A stretch of 64,000 nucleotides of DNA, from the IMG/VR virus record IMGVR_UViG_3300022902_001021, positions 1-64,000 of that record. One strand, written 5' to 3'. This stretch comes from a virus. Position 1 is the stretch's first letter. The number at the start of each line of letters is the position of its first letter. Shown piece by piece: positions 12,865 to 21,819 of the stretch. The translations under genes and the position numbers were made by a program. The notes beneath the pieces are model-generated. The model was not told where the DNA came from. It saw nothing but the letters and a program-made list of their open reading frames with translations, and searched no databases.

Positions 12865-14205
12865 ATGTCAGAAAAAAAGAATTATGTGTTAGACACAAGC
12901 GTATATTTAACAGATGCAAATTCAATATTTAAGTTCGGTGAAAATGATGTTTATATTCCACTTAAAGTGTTAGAAGAAATAGATAAACACAAAACGCGCC
13001 AAGACTCAGTTGGTTCAAACGCCCGCCACCTTATCCGAACACTTGATAATCTTAGAGAAAGGGGAAATTTAGAAGAGGGCGTTCCGCTTAATGAAGAAAA
13101 GAATAGTGGAACACTGAGAGTTATATCATATGCATGCTTACAAAAAGTCGTTTTTCCGGCCGACTTAGATATGCGTATTCCAGATCATATTATTATAGCA
13201 ACCGCCATGGCAGTACGAGGGAAAAGCAAAAATAAAACGATCATTGTTAGTCGCGATATCAACATGCGCGTTATTTGTGATTCGATCGGTTTAAAAGCTC
13301 AAGACTATATTTCTGAAGAAGTGGTAAATTCATCTGATGAATTATATACTGGGTTCATCATACACGCTGTGGATGAACAAATTATTGATCAGTTTTATGA
13401 TGGTGAAGACATTTTTATCGATAAAGAAGAAATAGATGAAATATGGTTTCCTAACCAATATATAATGCTGGTCTCTAACTCAAATGAAAAGAAATCTGCG
13501 TTAGCCAAGTTCGAGAACCATCTCAAGCCACTTGGAAAAGTATTACACAAGCAAATACCGGATTGGAATATTAGTGCGCGCAACAAAGAACAAGCATTCG
13601 CTATCGATATGTTGATGGACCCCAATATAAAGATTGTATCTTTAATCGGCCGGGCTGGTAGCGGGAAGACGCTTATGGCTATAGCCAGTGGTTTGCAACA
13701 GACGATAGGTTTAAGAGCGGAGAACAACCACTATGACCGTCTTATCGTATCACGTCCCATCCAGCCGCTTGGAAAAGACATCGGGTTCCTACCAGGAACA
13801 ATGGAAGAGAAGATGCTTCCTTGGCTGATGCCTATTCAAGATAATCTTAAGTTCTTAATGGGTGATAAAACATCCTTAGAGATGTATATGGACAAAGGTA
13901 AAATTGAGATAGAAGCTTTAACATACATCCGCGGCCGTTCAATTGCTAATGCGTTTATTATCATCGATGAGGCCCAGAATCTTACCAAACATGAAATAAA
14001 AACAATCATCACTCGAATTGGTGAGGGAACTAAGATTATTTTGACGGGCGATGTAGAACAAATTGATAATGTATATGTTAATGAAACATCTAATGGGTTA
14101 GTACATGCTGTAGAAAAATTCAAAGAATACGCGATAGCTGGTCATATGACGTTCCGAAAGGGAGAACGTAGCGAATTAGCTACATTAGCATCAAAAATAT
14201 TATAG
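12865..14205 (+). CDS. phoH: PIN-PhoH protein (PhoH2-type ATPase)
   Basis: 446 residues in two domains. The N-terminal PIN RNase domain (about 1-150) starts with VLDTSVYL (D10) and has further acidic sites in DLDMRIPDHIIIATA and VSRDINM. The C-terminal PhoH ATPase (about 235-446) has Walker A GRAGSGKT near residue 261 and Walker B AFIIIDEAQNLTKHE near 364, followed by KIILTGDVEQID. In bacteria, PhoH2 proteins are ATP-dependent RNA helicase-nucleases. Many marine phages carry phoH, usually without the PIN domain. It probably acts on RNA in the host cytoplasm, and a role in RNA turnover during infection is inferred. Confidence 0.85.
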   Translation: MSEKKNYVLDTSVYLTDANSIFKFGENDVYIPLKVLEEIDKHKTRQDSVGSNARHLIRTLDNLRERGNLEEGVPLNEEKNSGTLRVISYACLQKVVFPADLDMRIPDHIIIATAMAVRGKSKNKTIIVSRDINMRVICDSIGLKAQDYISEEVVNSSDELYTGFIIHAVDEQIIDQFYDGEDIFIDKEEIDEIWFPNQYIMLVSNSNEKKSALAKFENHLKPLGKVLHKQIPDWNISARNKEQAFAIDMLMDPNIKIVSLIGRAGSGKTLMAIASGLQQTIGLRAENNHYDRLIVSRPIQPLGKDIGFLPGTMEEKMLPWLMPIQDNLKFLMGDKTSLEMYMDKGKIEIEALTYIRGRSIANAFIIIDEAQNLTKHEIKTIITRIGEGTKIILTGDVEQIDNVYVNETSNGLVHAVEKFKEYAIAGHMTFRKGERSELATLASKIL

Positions 14206-14208
14206 ACA

Positions 14209-14228
14209 TTAACATAAATATATGTTAA
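14209..14228 (+). promoter_or_regulatory. AT-rich inverted repeat overlapping a late-promoter-like octamer
   Basis: TTAACATA (14209-14216) and TATGTTAA (14221-14228) are perfect inverted repeats around AATA. Within it, CATAAATA at 14213-14220 is one base from the T4 late promoter TATAAATA, 30 bases before the ATG at 14251, a sensible distance. The window encodes a gp55-like late sigma factor, so a late promoter is plausible. Operator or weak hairpin roles are alternatives. Confidence 0.35.
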
Positions 14229-14250
14229 TATAAACAAACAAGGAGAAAAC

Positions 14251-14532
14251 ATGTCTGAAAATATAGAAAAAATAATGACCGAAGAAGAAATCCACACAAA
14301 CCCGCTTATTGGGATGACTGTAGAAAAGGACTCCGAGCTAAAAAGTTTTTTGGTTGAATATGTAGGAACAAAACTCGATAAGGATGAGGTTACAGTGCAT
14401 ATGATCTCGGAAGTATTAGCACACGACTTCCCAGAGTTTGCTTACGCCTTCGCCGAAGAAAACTTCATTAGAGGATATCAATTAGGACTTGATGATGCGT
14501 TTAAAAGACCTGAAACAGAAAAACCAAAATAA
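14251..14532 (+). CDS. Hypothetical acidic protein
   Basis: 93 residues with a clear AAGGAG ribosome site. It is acidic and mostly helical (KDEVTVHMISEVLAHDFPEF; FIRGYQLGLDDAFKR). No domain is recognised. The 3' end overlaps the metallopeptidase gene by about 40 bases. Confidence 0.6.
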   Translation: MSENIEKIMTEEEIHTNPLIGMTVEKDSELKSFLVEYVGTKLDKDEVTVHMISEVLAHDFPEFAYAFAEENFIRGYQLGLDDAFKRPETEKPK

Positions 14533-15184
14533 TAGAAATTTTTATACTAATGCCGGCCTCCGAGTATATGTAGAAAAATCACCAATAGAAGAAGATATTG
14601 ATTTAGAAAGAGTCATATCTAAGTATGAAAGCATTCTGGCGCCACATTTAAGGGCCGAGATAGAAATGGTTATAATTGGCTGGTTTAAAGAATTTGAAGA
14701 ACGCTCTATTAGTGCTTTTTATGATTCTGGTACATTATTTATATCACACGCCCAAAGCAGTGAAGAAGATATTATAACTGATATGATTCACGAAACCTCT
14801 CATTCTATAGAAGTCGCTCATGGATATCAAATTTATGGAGACAAAAAAATAGAAGAAGAGTTTCTTACAAAAAGAAAACATCTCCATGATTTATTGTGGT
14901 CTATGGGATATAAGGTACCGCTATCTGTTTTTATGGAAACTGAGTATAATGAAGAACTCGATATGTTCCTTCTTGAAGAAGTGGGATACGAAAAATTAAC
15001 GGGCATCGTGCAGGGTATGTTTATATCAGCCTACTCGCCAACATCATTAAGGGAATACTTTGCTACAGGATTTACTGATTTCTATTCAAACAGAAATCAT
15101 AAATATCTTCAAAAAATAAGTCCTGCCTTATATGAGAAGCTTATTTTGTTACATGACAAAGAAAAGCTTGACAATCAATACTAA
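14492..15184 (+). CDS. HExxH metallopeptidase-like protein
   Basis: 230 residues from the ATG at 14492; ATG 14495 is equally possible. The zinc helix is MIHETSHSIE (H100, E101, H104), and about 84 residues later SLREYFATGFTDFY supplies E188. This spacing and the EYFATGF helix resemble the anthrax-lethal-factor-like/ATLF peptidases, where an EFFAEAF-type helix gives the third ligand. The strand AFYDSGTLFIS before the zinc helix fits. It is unrelated in sequence to the HExxH protein at 2348. The target is unknown; cytoplasmic or virion-associated proteolysis is possible. Confidence 0.6.
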   Translation: MMRLKDLKQKNQNNRNFYTNAGLRVYVEKSPIEEDIDLERVISKYESILAPHLRAEIEMVIIGWFKEFEERSISAFYDSGTLFISHAQSSEEDIITDMIHETSHSIEVAHGYQIYGDKKIEEEFLTKRKHLHDLLWSMGYKVPLSVFMETEYNEELDMFLLEEVGYEKLTGIVQGMFISAYSPTSLREYFATGFTDFYSNRNHKYLQKISPALYEKLILLHDKEKLDNQY

Positions 15185-15196
15185 AATGGTTATATT
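15168..15196 (+). promoter_or_regulatory. Sigma70-like promoter P3
   Basis: TTGACA at 15168-15173 and TATATT at 15191-15196 have a 17-base spacer. The -35 lies in the last codons of the metallopeptidase gene. About 24 bases after the -10, GGAGGGAGG precedes the ATG at 15220. This is the best promoter match in the window. It would drive the Cas4-like gene and, since no terminator is visible, the whole glycan operon. Confidence 0.65.
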
Positions 15197-15219
15197 ATAG
15201 TAATATAACTGGAGGGAGG

Positions 15220-15987
15220 ATGTCACACATATCCTACTCGGAACTCAAGGACTGGGCATTCTGCCCTTTTTACCACAAGCTCACACGCCTCGATAAGATC
15301 GATGGATTCAAAGGTAATGCATACACAGCCTTTGGAAGTGCTATCCATTCTGTATGTGAAAAAAAGCTTCTCCACGAAGCGGTCGATGATGACTTCTTTG
15401 TACAAGAATTCGAAAAGAACATAGAATCTCTTGACGACGATATCGAGGTTAATGAGAAATTAGTAAATGATATGGTGGGTCAAGGAAAGGAAATCATCCC
15501 TGAAATTGAGGACGCGCTTGCTGACTATTTTGAAGAGTTTGAAGTAATGGCAGTTGAAATGCCCCTTATGGAAACTATCGAGAACGATGATAAACTTTTT
15601 AAGGGTTATATTGACGCCGTCGTTGCCACTCCTGACGGAAAAATTCATATATTTGATTGGAAGACATGTTCTTGGGGTTGGGACGCGAAGAAAAAGAGTG
15701 ACAAGCTTGTGACGTACCAGCTTACGTTGTACAAACACTTTTTTTGCCAAAAGATGGGGGTTGATCCAAAGGACGTCGAGACACATTTTGCACTACTTAA
15801 ACGTACAGCCAAGAAAAACAGAGTTGAGTTCTTCAGAGTAACAAGCGGAACGAAAAAAACTGAAAATGCTCTTAAACTTTTGAGAACTGCACTGTACAAT
15901 ATTAAAAATAAGCGAAGCATTAAAAATCGCTTATCCTGTACCGGTGGGTATGGCTGTAAATTTTATAAGACAGAACACTGTCCATGA
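15220..15987 (+). CDS. Cas4/RecB-like PD-(D/E)XK nuclease with Fe-S cysteines
   Basis: 255 residues. The nuclease core shows the motif chain of the family: H43 in GSAIHSVCE, D132 in GYIDAVV, and D146 with K148 in HIFDWKTC, followed by YQLTLYKHFF (motif QxxxY). One Cys near the start (C15 in WAFCPFYHK) and three at the end (C240, C246, C254) match the layout of the 4Fe-4S cluster in Cas4 and AddB. Such enzymes resect DNA ends; in phages they serve recombination or host DNA degradation. It is the first gene behind promoter P3, directly upstream of the sugar genes. Confidence 0.8.
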   Translation: MSHISYSELKDWAFCPFYHKLTRLDKIDGFKGNAYTAFGSAIHSVCEKKLLHEAVDDDFFVQEFEKNIESLDDDIEVNEKLVNDMVGQGKEIIPEIEDALADYFEEFEVMAVEMPLMETIENDDKLFKGYIDAVVATPDGKIHIFDWKTCSWGWDAKKKSDKLVTYQLTLYKHFFCQKMGVDPKDVETHFALLKRTAKKNRVEFFRVTSGTKKTENALKLLRTALYNIKNKRSIKNRLSCTGGYGCKFYKTEHCP

Positions 15988-15994
15988 GGAAAAA

Positions 15995-17278
15995 ATGAAA
16001 AAAAAGAAAATTCTGGTTCTAAGTGATCACCCGCTCTCTCCGTCCGGAGTTGGGACACAAACAAAATATATGATTGAGGCTCTGCTTAAAACAGGTAGAT
16101 ATAAAGTAGTGTGTCTCGGCGGCGCTATTAAACATCATGATTATTCTCCACAAAAGGTGAGTCCTTACGAAGATGATTGGGTTATATATCCTATCGATGG
16201 CTATGGCAATCATGAGACAATTAGATCTGTCTTACAAAAAGAAAAACCAGATGTATTATGGTTCATGACCGATCCTAGATTCTATGGTTGGTTATGGGAG
16301 ATAGAGAATGAAGTAAGAGCAAATATACCCATGGTATATTATCATGTTTGGGATAACTTCCCAGCGCCATTTTTTAATGCGCCGTTCTATCAATCAACTG
16401 ATGAAGTGGTATGTATATCAAAAGTAACCCATGAAATTTTAAAGGTTACAGCACCCGATGTTTCAAGCCAATACTTGCCCCATGCAGTTAATTATAGCAT
16501 GTTCCATCCGTATAAAACAGCAGAAGAAAAAGCGATAACACAGACTATAAAAGAAAGAATTTTCAATGCATCAGAAAATTTTAAAAACCCTAACAAAAAA
16601 ATCTTCTTCTGGAACAACAGAAACGCTAGAAGAAAACAACCAGGCACTCTAATTTGGTGGTTTAAAGAATTTTTAGACGAAGTCGGACACGACAAAGCAA
16701 CTCTTTTAATGCATACAGATGCAAGAGACCCACACGGTCAAGATTTACCGCATTTAATAGAACATTTAGGCATCAGTGATGGGCAAGTGCTGCTATCAAC
16801 TGAGAAAGTAAGTTCTGAAGAATTAGCAAACTTATACAATGTGTGTGATTATACAATTAATATTTCTGATGCGGAAGGGTTTGGTTTGGCGACGTTAGAG
16901 TCATTGTCTTGTGGAACTCCAATTATAGTTAATATGACTGGTGGATTACAAGAACAAGTAACAAATGGAAAGGATTGGTTTGGATGGGGCATCCAACCTT
17001 CTTCTAAATCTGTGATCGGATCTTTACAGGTTCCTTACATTTTTGAAGATAGAATCAGTAAAGAGGACTTTATTAATATTTTAAAGAAAGCAATAAATGT
17101 TAGCCCCAAGGCTTATAAAAGAATGTCAACCCAAGGCAATGCCCATGTTATGGAAAATTATAACTTTGAGGATTATGAAAAAAATTGGGTCAAAACTATA
17201 GACGATGTTATTAAGAAACACGGCTCATGGGAAACAAGAAAAAATTATAAACGTTGGCATCTGATGGAGGTTGCATGA
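15995..17278 (+). CDS. Glycosyltransferase, GT-B fold (GT4-like)
   Basis: 427 residues from the ATG at 15995, placed just after GAGGA; earlier in-frame codons overlap the nuclease gene. The N-terminus (LVLSDHPLSPSGVGTQTKYM) has the Gly-rich loop of GT-B enzymes. The C-terminal signature, NISDAEGFGLATLESLSCGT followed by PIIVNMTGGLQEQV, is the E-x7-E motif that binds the nucleotide sugar. It transfers a sugar from a nucleotide donor to an unknown acceptor. It opens the 20 kb glycan cluster and overlaps the next glycosyltransferase by ATGA. Confidence 0.85.
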   Translation: MKKKKILVLSDHPLSPSGVGTQTKYMIEALLKTGRYKVVCLGGAIKHHDYSPQKVSPYEDDWVIYPIDGYGNHETIRSVLQKEKPDVLWFMTDPRFYGWLWEIENEVRANIPMVYYHVWDNFPAPFFNAPFYQSTDEVVCISKVTHEILKVTAPDVSSQYLPHAVNYSMFHPYKTAEEKAITQTIKERIFNASENFKNPNKKIFFWNNRNARRKQPGTLIWWFKEFLDEVGHDKATLLMHTDARDPHGQDLPHLIEHLGISDGQVLLSTEKVSSEELANLYNVCDYTINISDAEGFGLATLESLSCGTPIIVNMTGGLQEQVTNGKDWFGWGIQPSSKSVIGSLQVPYIFEDRISKEDFINILKKAINVSPKAYKRMSTQGNAHVMENYNFEDYEKNWVKTIDDVIKKHGSWETRKNYKRWHLMEVA

Positions 17279-18537
17279 AAAAGAAGATTTTATTTAAGGC
17301 GCCAGTTTTAACTCGCTCCGGATACGGAGAACAATCACGGTTTGCACTAAGATCTCTTAGAAGCAGGGAAGATATATTCGATATTTATATACAACCTTTA
17401 CAGTGGGGAGCCACATCGTGGATTAATACGATGGACGAGGAGCGATTATGGATTGATCAAATAATCGAGAAAACAATCGCGTTTATACAGCAGGGAGGAA
17501 AATTTGATATGTCCTTTCAAGTTACAATCCCTAATGAATGGGAGAAAATCGCCCCGATCAATATTGGATACACTGCCGGTATAGAAACAACTAAAGTAGC
17601 ACATCAGTGGATTGATCGTGGAAATATAATGGATAAAATTATAGTTGTTTCAAACCACTCGAAAAATACATTTAAGGATACAGTATATCAGGCCGTCAAT
17701 GAAGAAACAAAAGAACAAATAGAGTTTCAACTGAAAACTGAAATAGATGTTGTAAATTATCCGGCTAAACAATATAATAATCTGCCAGAAATTGAATTAG
17801 AATTAAAACATGACATAAATTTTGTTTCAATAGCTCAATTAGGCCCAAGAAAAAATCTTCCAAATACAGTAAAATGGTTTGTAGAAGAATTTAAAGATGA
17901 TGAAATTGGTTTAATTTTAAAAACTAATTTAGCAAAAAATTGTCACATGGATCGATTAAATGTTTTCAATCAATTAACGGGGATGCTGTCAAATTACAAA
18001 GATAGAAAGTGTAGTGTTTATCTGCTCCATGGTGACATGGAAGATGATGAAGTTCATTCCATTTACAGCCACGATAAAATAAAGGCACTTGTTAGTCTAG
18101 CTCATGGAGAAGGATTTGGATTGCCAATATTTGAAGCAACTTATTCTGGAATGCCAGTAATCTGTAACGGTTGGTCCGGACAGTGCGATTTCATATATGA
18201 TGAAGAGGGAACAGCAGGATTTTACAGTGTGTCGTATGACATGAACCAAGTACAGCCAGAAGTTGTGTGGGATGGAGTTCTAATTAAAGAATCTATGTGG
18301 GCATATTCTAGAGAACACTCAGCAAAGAAACAGATGAGAGAGTGTTATAATGATATAAAAGATCAAAAAGAAGGAAGTATCGCTTTAAACTCAAAATCAT
18401 TTGGAGCCTATACACAAGAGAGATTCTCGAAAGATAAACAATATGAAAAGATGGTTAATGCACTACTACCATTTATAGACTCTGAGGAAGACAAAAAGTG
18501 GCGTGATGTATTAGATCAAGTAGTGGAGTATGAGTAA
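17275..18537 (+). CDS. Glycosyltransferase, GT-B fold (GT4-like)
   Basis: 420 residues from the ATG at 17275, in an ATGA overlap. The N-terminus reads ILFKAPVLTRSGYGEQSRFA, and the donor site is LVSLAHGEGFGLPIFEATYS followed by GMPVICN, the E-x7-E signature. It is only distantly similar to the preceding GT, so this is not a recent tandem copy. It probably acts in the same pathway on an acceptor built by its neighbours. Confidence 0.85.
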   Translation: MKKKILFKAPVLTRSGYGEQSRFALRSLRSREDIFDIYIQPLQWGATSWINTMDEERLWIDQIIEKTIAFIQQGGKFDMSFQVTIPNEWEKIAPINIGYTAGIETTKVAHQWIDRGNIMDKIIVVSNHSKNTFKDTVYQAVNEETKEQIEFQLKTEIDVVNYPAKQYNNLPEIELELKHDINFVSIAQLGPRKNLPNTVKWFVEEFKDDEIGLILKTNLAKNCHMDRLNVFNQLTGMLSNYKDRKCSVYLLHGDMEDDEVHSIYSHDKIKALVSLAHGEGFGLPIFEATYSGMPVICNGWSGQCDFIYDEEGTAGFYSVSYDMNQVQPEVVWDGVLIKESMWAYSREHSAKKQMRECYNDIKDQKEGSIALNSKSFGAYTQERFSKDKQYEKMVNALLPFIDSEEDKKWRDVLDQVVEYE

Positions 18538-20188
18538 GAAAGTAATATTTATCTCTGATTTCTTTATCAATGAAATCTGTGGTGGTGCCGAATTCTGTAA
18601 TGATGCTTTAATTAATTCTTTAAAGCATCGTTTTACAATTAAACAACATAAATCGAAATCGATAACACCGGAGTTTATTCGTACCAATAACGATTGCTTT
18701 TTTATAATTGCTAATTTCTTTATGCTAACTGAACAATGTAAAGAAGAATTAGCTAATGTAACATATGTTATATTTGAACATGATCACAAATATATTAGGT
18801 CAAATAACCCAGCGCTGTATAAGAATTTTTTAGCACCAGAAAGTCAATTACAAAACAAACAGTTTTTTAAAAATGCATTAGCGGTGATATGTCAAAGCAA
18901 GAAGCACGCAGAAGTAGTACAGAAAAACTTATTATTAACTAATGTAGTTAATTCAGCTGGGAATATCTGGACCGACGAACAAATTAGTATATTAGAAGCT
19001 AATATCGATAATGAAAAAGATATAGAATACGCGGTTTTAAACTCACAAAACAGAAACAAAGGCATGCCAGCCGCAATTGAATACTGTAAAAGAAAATCAA
19101 TTGAGTTTCAGTTCCTTAACCCAGCACCATTCGACGAATATATAAGAAGTATATCTAAGATAAAACATTTAGTATTTCTTCCACAATGGTTAGAATCATA
19201 TAGTAGGCTAGCCATAGAGGCACGAATATTAGGGTGCAAGCTAATAACCAACGGCCTCCTCGGCGCTGCTAGCGAAGATTATTTTCAATTATCCGGCCGG
19301 GAACTATTGGAATATATCGTAGGAAATAATAATAGAATTATTAAAAACTGGACAAAACTAATTGAATCTGAGACAGCGATTTTTATAGAGCAAATAGAGC
19401 TTCCAAAAATAACGGTGTTTTGCCCCATTTATAATGCAGAAAAATATATTGTTAATTTCTTAGATGATATGAAAAGACAAACAATATTTGATAACTGCGA
19501 ACTAATAATAATAAATGCGAATTCACCACAAAACGAAGATGAGCCTATCAATGCGTTTAAAAAGCAAAACAAAAATGTAGTATATAAGAAATTAAATTAT
19601 AGAGCTACTGTTATGGAAACAGAAAATATGGCCATCAAAATGGCCAAGGGAGAGTTCTTTGCACAGTGCTGTGTCGACGACGCACACTCTATAGATTATC
19701 TAGAGACATTGGCCAAACATCTACACTTCGCGGAAGATATTGATTTGGTGTATGCTGACTGCTTACAAACTACACGCCCTCTTGAATCGTTTGAGAACAA
19801 CTCTTCAAACGGAAAACTATATGAGCATTCTATCAATACGTTCTCCCGAGAAAACATGATTAAGTGTCTGCCCGGCCCCATGCCTATGTGGAAAAAAGAA
19901 GTTCATGCCAAGAGTGGATATTTTAATGAGGCCATGGCCCACGCCGGAGATTGGGATATGTTCTTAAGGATGGTCCTCGCGGGATCAAAATTTAAAAAGA
20001 TTGATAGGCCTCTAGGACTTTATTATTATAACTCAGAAGGCTTATCAACTAGCCCAGAGTATTCTATGAAAAGAGGCCGCGAAGAGGCAAAGGTTTTTTT
20101 TGATAATAAAGAAATCTTTGGAGAACAAAATTATAAAAGATACGAAGAGTATTTTAAACAATTCTTAAAGGAAGAGACAAATGAGTGA
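18530..20188 (+). CDS. Two-domain glycosyltransferase (GT-B-like plus GT2)
   Basis: 552 residues. The N-terminal part (about 1-285) resembles a GT-B enzyme (SDFFINEICGGAEFCNDALI at the start; LPQWLESYSRLAIEARILGC as the donor helix). The C-terminal part (about 290-552) is a GT-A/GT2 domain: ITVFCPIYNAEKYIVNFLDD, then NMAIKMAKGEFFAQCCVDDA in the DxD region, and HAGDWDMFLRM in the ED/WD position. Fusions of two GTs often add consecutive sugars. The stop overlaps the next gene by 8 bases. Confidence 0.75.
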   Translation: MSKKVIFISDFFINEICGGAEFCNDALINSLKHRFTIKQHKSKSITPEFIRTNNDCFFIIANFFMLTEQCKEELANVTYVIFEHDHKYIRSNNPALYKNFLAPESQLQNKQFFKNALAVICQSKKHAEVVQKNLLLTNVVNSAGNIWTDEQISILEANIDNEKDIEYAVLNSQNRNKGMPAAIEYCKRKSIEFQFLNPAPFDEYIRSISKIKHLVFLPQWLESYSRLAIEARILGCKLITNGLLGAASEDYFQLSGRELLEYIVGNNNRIIKNWTKLIESETAIFIEQIELPKITVFCPIYNAEKYIVNFLDDMKRQTIFDNCELIIINANSPQNEDEPINAFKKQNKNVVYKKLNYRATVMETENMAIKMAKGEFFAQCCVDDAHSIDYLETLAKHLHFAEDIDLVYADCLQTTRPLESFENNSSNGKLYEHSINTFSRENMIKCLPGPMPMWKKEVHAKSGYFNEAMAHAGDWDMFLRMVLAGSKFKKIDRPLGLYYYNSEGLSTSPEYSMKRGREEAKVFFDNKEIFGEQNYKRYEEYFKQFLKEETNE

Positions 20189-20591
20189 GAGAAAATACCT
20201 ACCCACACTATCAGAATTGATAGACCGATTATCGATCGCGCAACTTAAGGAGGTCTTTATACCAGACCATAAAGAAGAGTATGCGAGTGAAATATCAGAC
20301 ATTTTACATGATATAGACTTGACGCTTAAGGAAAAGGATGTTATAATAGATGGTAGAGCAATTAGAGCCCTCGTAGTATTATCACAAATGAACTTACACA
20401 TTTGGCACAATGAGACAAACTATCGCAAGGGAATAAGTGAAGGAAACGACCTGGAGCTAACCCATGGTCTAAATGGTATTAGAAACATAGCAAAGAATAG
20501 GATTCAAGAGTTATCCGGCGGCAGAAAAGACTATAAGATTGATTGTTTAGCAGCCGATTTTAAGGATTGGGAGATTAGTTGGGATGAATAA
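20181..20591 (+). CDS. Conserved-looking hypothetical protein of glycan clusters
   Basis: 136 residues, all-helical. It begins LPTLSELIDRLSIAQLKEVF, a motif I associate with small proteins found beside glycosyltransferases in phages and bacteria, though I cannot name a function. Histidines and acids cluster in the middle (MNLHIWHNETNYRKG). It overlaps the genes on both sides, so it is translated with the sugar genes. Confidence 0.55.
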   Translation: MSERKYLPTLSELIDRLSIAQLKEVFIPDHKEEYASEISDILHDIDLTLKEKDVIIDGRAIRALVVLSQMNLHIWHNETNYRKGISEGNDLELTHGLNGIRNIAKNRIQELSGGRKDYKIDCLAADFKDWEISWDE

Positions 20592-20886
20592 AAATTTAAC
20601 ATTCAAAGAATATTATGAATATTATCTGACACTTCATAAAGATCCGCGAACCCGACGCTTACATATACTTGGCCAGGCCGCTACAATCGTATATGTCGCT
20701 GGTATTATTTATACAAGTCTCTGGCCCCTACTATTAGCTGCCCCTTTCGTTGTTTATCCATTTGCGTGGTCAGGCCACTTCTTTTTCGAAAAGAATACAC
20801 CAGCCGCCTTTACACGCCCAATTTGGGCAAAAGCATGCGATTGGGTTATGCTTAAAGATATAATTACAGGAAAAATAGAACTATGA
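20584..20886 (+). CDS. DUF962/Mpo1-like membrane protein
   Basis: 100 residues with the DUF962 (YGL010w/Mpo1) signature. It starts FKEYYEYYLTLHKDPRTRRLHILG, continues with a hydrophobic hairpin (ATIVYVAGIIYTSLWPLLLA, then PFVVYPFAW), and has SGHFFFEKNTPAAF. The His residues in LHKDP, LHILG and GHFF would bind iron. Yeast Mpo1 is an Fe(II) dioxygenase that oxidises 2-hydroxy fatty acids; bacterial members are poorly studied. It lies in a run of sugar genes, which suggests a lipid-linked step of glycan synthesis. That link is inference. Confidence 0.75.
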   Translation: MNKNLTFKEYYEYYLTLHKDPRTRRLHILGQAATIVYVAGIIYTSLWPLLLAAPFVVYPFAWSGHFFFEKNTPAAFTRPIWAKACDWVMLKDIITGKIEL

Positions 20887-21812
20887 ACATTTTAATTACC
20901 GGTGGCGCCGGATACATCGGCAGTGAATTGACACAATATCTCTTAGACGATGGGCACAAGGTCATTGCATATGATAATTTAATGTACGATCCCACATCGT
21001 TACTGAGATATACAAACAACCCTAATTTCTCTTTTGTAAAAGGAGATGTTAGGAACCTTGAGTTACTAAAGAAATATACCGAGAAAGCTGATATTATAAT
21101 CCCCTTAGCTGCTTTAGTTGGGTTTCCTTTATGTGACAAAGATGTCCGTGGGGCGCACGAAATTAACCATGAGGTAAATGCTTGGATTGCAAAAAACAAA
21201 TCCGTGGATCAATTAGTTATCTATCCGTGTACCAACTCTGGATATGGAACGAGTGCTGATGGCTCCGTGGTCACTGAAGAGTCACCCTTAAATCCTGTGT
21301 CTTTATACGGCAGAACAAAAGTAGCAGGTGAGCGTGAATATAGGAACGTTGAAAATCATGTTACCTTTAGATTAGCTACAGTATTCGGCCCCGGATCTAG
21401 AATGAGAACCGACCTGCTGGTTAATAACTTTGTTCTTAAAGCGCTTAGAGAGCGCGTGTTGGTTCTCTACGAATGTGAATTTATGAGAAACTACGGACAT
21501 CTCCAAGATGTGTGCCGCGCTTTTAGGTGGGCTATTAACAATTGGGAAGTTGTCAAGAATGACACATATAATATGGGTAACGACTCGCTCAATATGAACA
21601 AACTTCAATTAGCACAAAAGATTCAAGAGCATCTTCCGCTAGAAATTATTAAAGCAGAATTCAACACCGATCCAGACACCCGCGATTATACAGTTAGCAG
21701 TCAAAAGTTTTATGACACAGGTTTTGAGTGTAAATATGATTTAGACGATGGAATTAAACAGCTTATCACGGCATATAGTATTATTGAATCTCCGTGGTAC
21801 GCAAATTACTAG
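20883..21812 (+). CDS. NAD(P)-dependent sugar epimerase/dehydratase (extended SDR)
   Basis: 309 residues. ILITGGAGYIGSEL is the Rossmann GxxGxxG motif. The catalytic triad is represented by PCTNSGYG (Ser/Thr) and YGRTK (Tyr-x3-Lys). Members interconvert nucleotide sugars; the exact reaction cannot be read. It differs from the Gmd and Fcl homologues downstream. The start is in an ATGA overlap. Confidence 0.8.
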   Translation: MNILITGGAGYIGSELTQYLLDDGHKVIAYDNLMYDPTSLLRYTNNPNFSFVKGDVRNLELLKKYTEKADIIIPLAALVGFPLCDKDVRGAHEINHEVNAWIAKNKSVDQLVIYPCTNSGYGTSADGSVVTEESPLNPVSLYGRTKVAGEREYRNVENHVTFRLATVFGPGSRMRTDLLVNNFVLKALRERVLVLYECEFMRNYGHLQDVCRAFRWAINNWEVVKNDTYNMGNDSLNMNKLQLAQKIQEHLPLEIIKAEFNTDPDTRDYTVSSQKFYDTGFECKYDLDDGIKQLITAYSIIESPWYANY

Positions 21813-21819
21813 GAAAATT

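Noticed and set aside
15223-15920. Open frames on the minus strand (also at 2851, 42230, 56454 and others)
   Set aside because: All are opposite clear + strand genes with known motifs. They show no conserved domain and no ribosome site. No minus-strand gene could be supported anywhere.
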